A DNA stretch of 64,000 nucleotides, taken from RI-153 sp041391225. Its GTDB lineage: Bacteria > Chloroflexota > Anaerolineae > Caldilineales > Caldilineaceae. The position numbers were made by a program, and so were the translations under genes. Of this stretch, positions 62,968 through 64,000 are shown in pieces; position 1 is the first letter of the stretch; each line of letters opens with the position of its first letter. Under the pieces are notes generated by a model that was given only the letters and a program-made list of their open reading frames with translations, searched no databases and was not told the origin of the DNA. The DNA lies in assembly GCA_041391225.1 (NCBI GenBank), contig JAWKOL010000006.1, positions 124,001 through 188,000 on the forward strand. Reading direction: 5' to 3'.

Positions 62968-63756
62968 ATGACGTTCAATCCAAACAACAATGTTGTGAAA
63001 CTCTGTCTTCAGGGTATGGGCATGGAAGAAGCAGGCAAGCCCGAAGAAGCAAGCAAGCTGTTTCTGGAAGCATGGGACGAAGCAACAAACGACCATGAAA
63101 AATTCCTCGCGGCTCATTATGTCGCACGTCATCAGAACAATGTTTCCGACAGGTTGAAGTGGCTCGAAACGGCTTTGCAGTTTGCCTTGAAGTTAGACGA
63201 TGCCACTGTAAAGAGTGCTTTCCCTGCCTTGTATGCAAAGATTGCTCAGTGCTACGATGAGCTAAACGAACCTGACAAGGCAAAACAGCATTACAAATTA
63301 GCTGCTTTGTCTAAAGACAACCCTGTGGACAACGGCCCCTTTATCACGGGACGAGAGCAGATTTGCGGGTGGGAGATTTGTTGACCCCAGGAGGCGATTC
63401 CAATTATGAAGCTGACCTCAAGATGAATCACATTTACTTTACTGCCCTTGTGAATGGGGCGGGACTCGCCGCTGCACTGGCAAAAGGCGATAACCGGGAA
63501 CGGGTTTATATCGTTGAGCCGACAGGAAGTTTCGAAATGACCCGAATGTCACCGACAAGAAATTCCCAGGAAACCCGACACGCTCCTATCGCTCCCTAGC
63601 ACCCTTAAAGATCGTTGGCGAAGTCAGCGAGTGGGTGCGACAAACCCCGAAGAAATCCAAAAGTGGCGGGAAAGGTTGGCCGATTTGTTGCCGAAGAAAA
63701 TGGACAGTTACTTGGGTCGATTTTCTTCAGCCGCCTTTTTTTTGACGACAATGTAG
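62968..63756 (+). CDS. TPR-containing rifampin ADP-ribosyltransferase (Arr), frameshifted
   Basis: ATG 62968. The N-terminal ~115 residues are TPR-like (EEAGKPEEASKLFLEAWDEA, FLAAHYVARHQNNVSDRLKW, ALYAKIAQCYDELNEPDKAK). Arr follows: VDNGPFYHG, DLRVGDLLTPGGDSNYEADL, MNHIYFTALVNGAGLAAALA, RVYIVEPTGSFENDPN and NPTRSYRSLAPLKIVGEVSE. Arr transfers ADP-ribose from NAD+ to rifamycins. Three single-base losses, each a shortened homopolymer (near 63332, 63534 and 63643), break the frame. Composition is AT-richer than the rest, and this TPR-Arr form is one I recall mainly from Bacteroidota, so transfer is likely. Activity is unknown. Confidence 0.85.
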
Positions 63757-64000
63757 TGGCGTTCCTGTTGGCCCCGGTAGCCGTACACAGCGATCACCAG
63801 GGCAAAGGGATCGGTCAGGCGTTGATCAATTACGGTCTGCGGGAACTGAGGGAGGCAGGCGTGGACATTGTCCTCACTTACGGAGATCCTCACTATGGAA
63901 AGGTTGGCTTTCGCCAGATATCACCCGAGGCGGTGGTGGCCCCGTTCGTACTTTCCTATCCCGAAGGCTGGCTGGGTCAATCGCTTCTGGACGAACCAAC
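63675..64000 (+). CDS. GNAT N-acetyltransferase, partial at both ends
   Basis: Frame 3 from about 63675 to the window edge codes a YhbS-like GNAT: RFVAEENGQLLGSIFFSRLF, DDNVVAFLLAPVAVHSDHQG, KGIGQALINYGLRELREAGV and YGDPHYGKVGFRQIS (acetyl-CoA site QGKGIG). About 45 expected N-terminal residues are absent; that stretch is Arr sequence in another frame. This looks like a truncated gene fused to the Arr 3' end, or an assembly join. The 3' end lies beyond the window. Confidence 0.75.

Overview
The window is a GC-rich bacterial chromosome segment (roughly 60-65% GC by eye), most likely from a Chloroflexota bacterium related to Anaerolineae or Caldilineae. That assignment is an inference. It rests on large secreted FG-GAP, DUF11 and cadherin-like proteins, exported proteins with Thr-Pro-rich linkers, a Ser/Thr kinase with an extracellular sensor, PyrK-like proteins and intergenic short tandem repeats. 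Many genes carry 1-nt frameshifts, including housekeeping genes (hisC) and both tRNA-Asp T arms, often at short homopolymers. I read most of these as consensus errors and annotate the genes across them.

Layout: 0-13.5 kb holds two translationally coupled genes for giant secreted repeat proteins. 13.5-20 kb holds a TrkA-type K+ regulator, hisD, hisC, a methyltransferase, a LuxR-type regulator and an HtrA-like protease. 20-28.3 kb holds two minus-strand exported or membrane proteins, tyrS with a structured leader (candidate Tyr-containing leader peptide plus terminator), two tRNA-Asp, a SprA-type metalloprotease, a DUF697 protein and threonine aldolase. 28.4-33.3 kb holds a Ser/Thr kinase divergent from an FHA-winged-helix regulator, TagI, a K+ channel and a V4R-like protein.

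33.4-40 kb holds an NMT1/SsuA-type ABC transporter followed by three paralogous MTAP/PNP-like proteins and a stand-alone AsnC ligand-binding domain. This looks like an uncharacterised salvage operon. 40-52 kb holds a methyltransferase, a 64-aa conserved protein, an FKBP, SufE, two PyrK-like proteins around a methyltransferase, a DUF58/transglutaminase pair, a MatB-like acyl-CoA synthetase and a GAF histidine kinase.

52.4-62.3 kb is a C-P lyase (phosphonate) cluster: a phnC-phnD chimera, phnG, H, I, J and K, a calcineurin-type phosphoesterase, phnL, phnM and a hexapeptide acyltransferase. Its PhnJ lacks three of the four C-terminal cysteines of the E. coli enzyme, including two of the three cluster ligands. 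No phnE, phnN or phnP is visible. The last 1.5 kb is AT-richer, with a YciI protein, a TPR-Arr rifampin ADP-ribosyltransferase and a 5'-truncated GNAT, and looks acquired.

Many gene boundaries carry short tandem repeats (7-8 bp units) or inverted repeats: a G-rich arm after one gene and the complementary C-rich arm before the next. Two nearly identical 131/137-bp MITE-like elements, with 13-18 bp terminal inverted repeats and 11-bp flanking direct repeats, sit inside such arrays about 42 kb apart.
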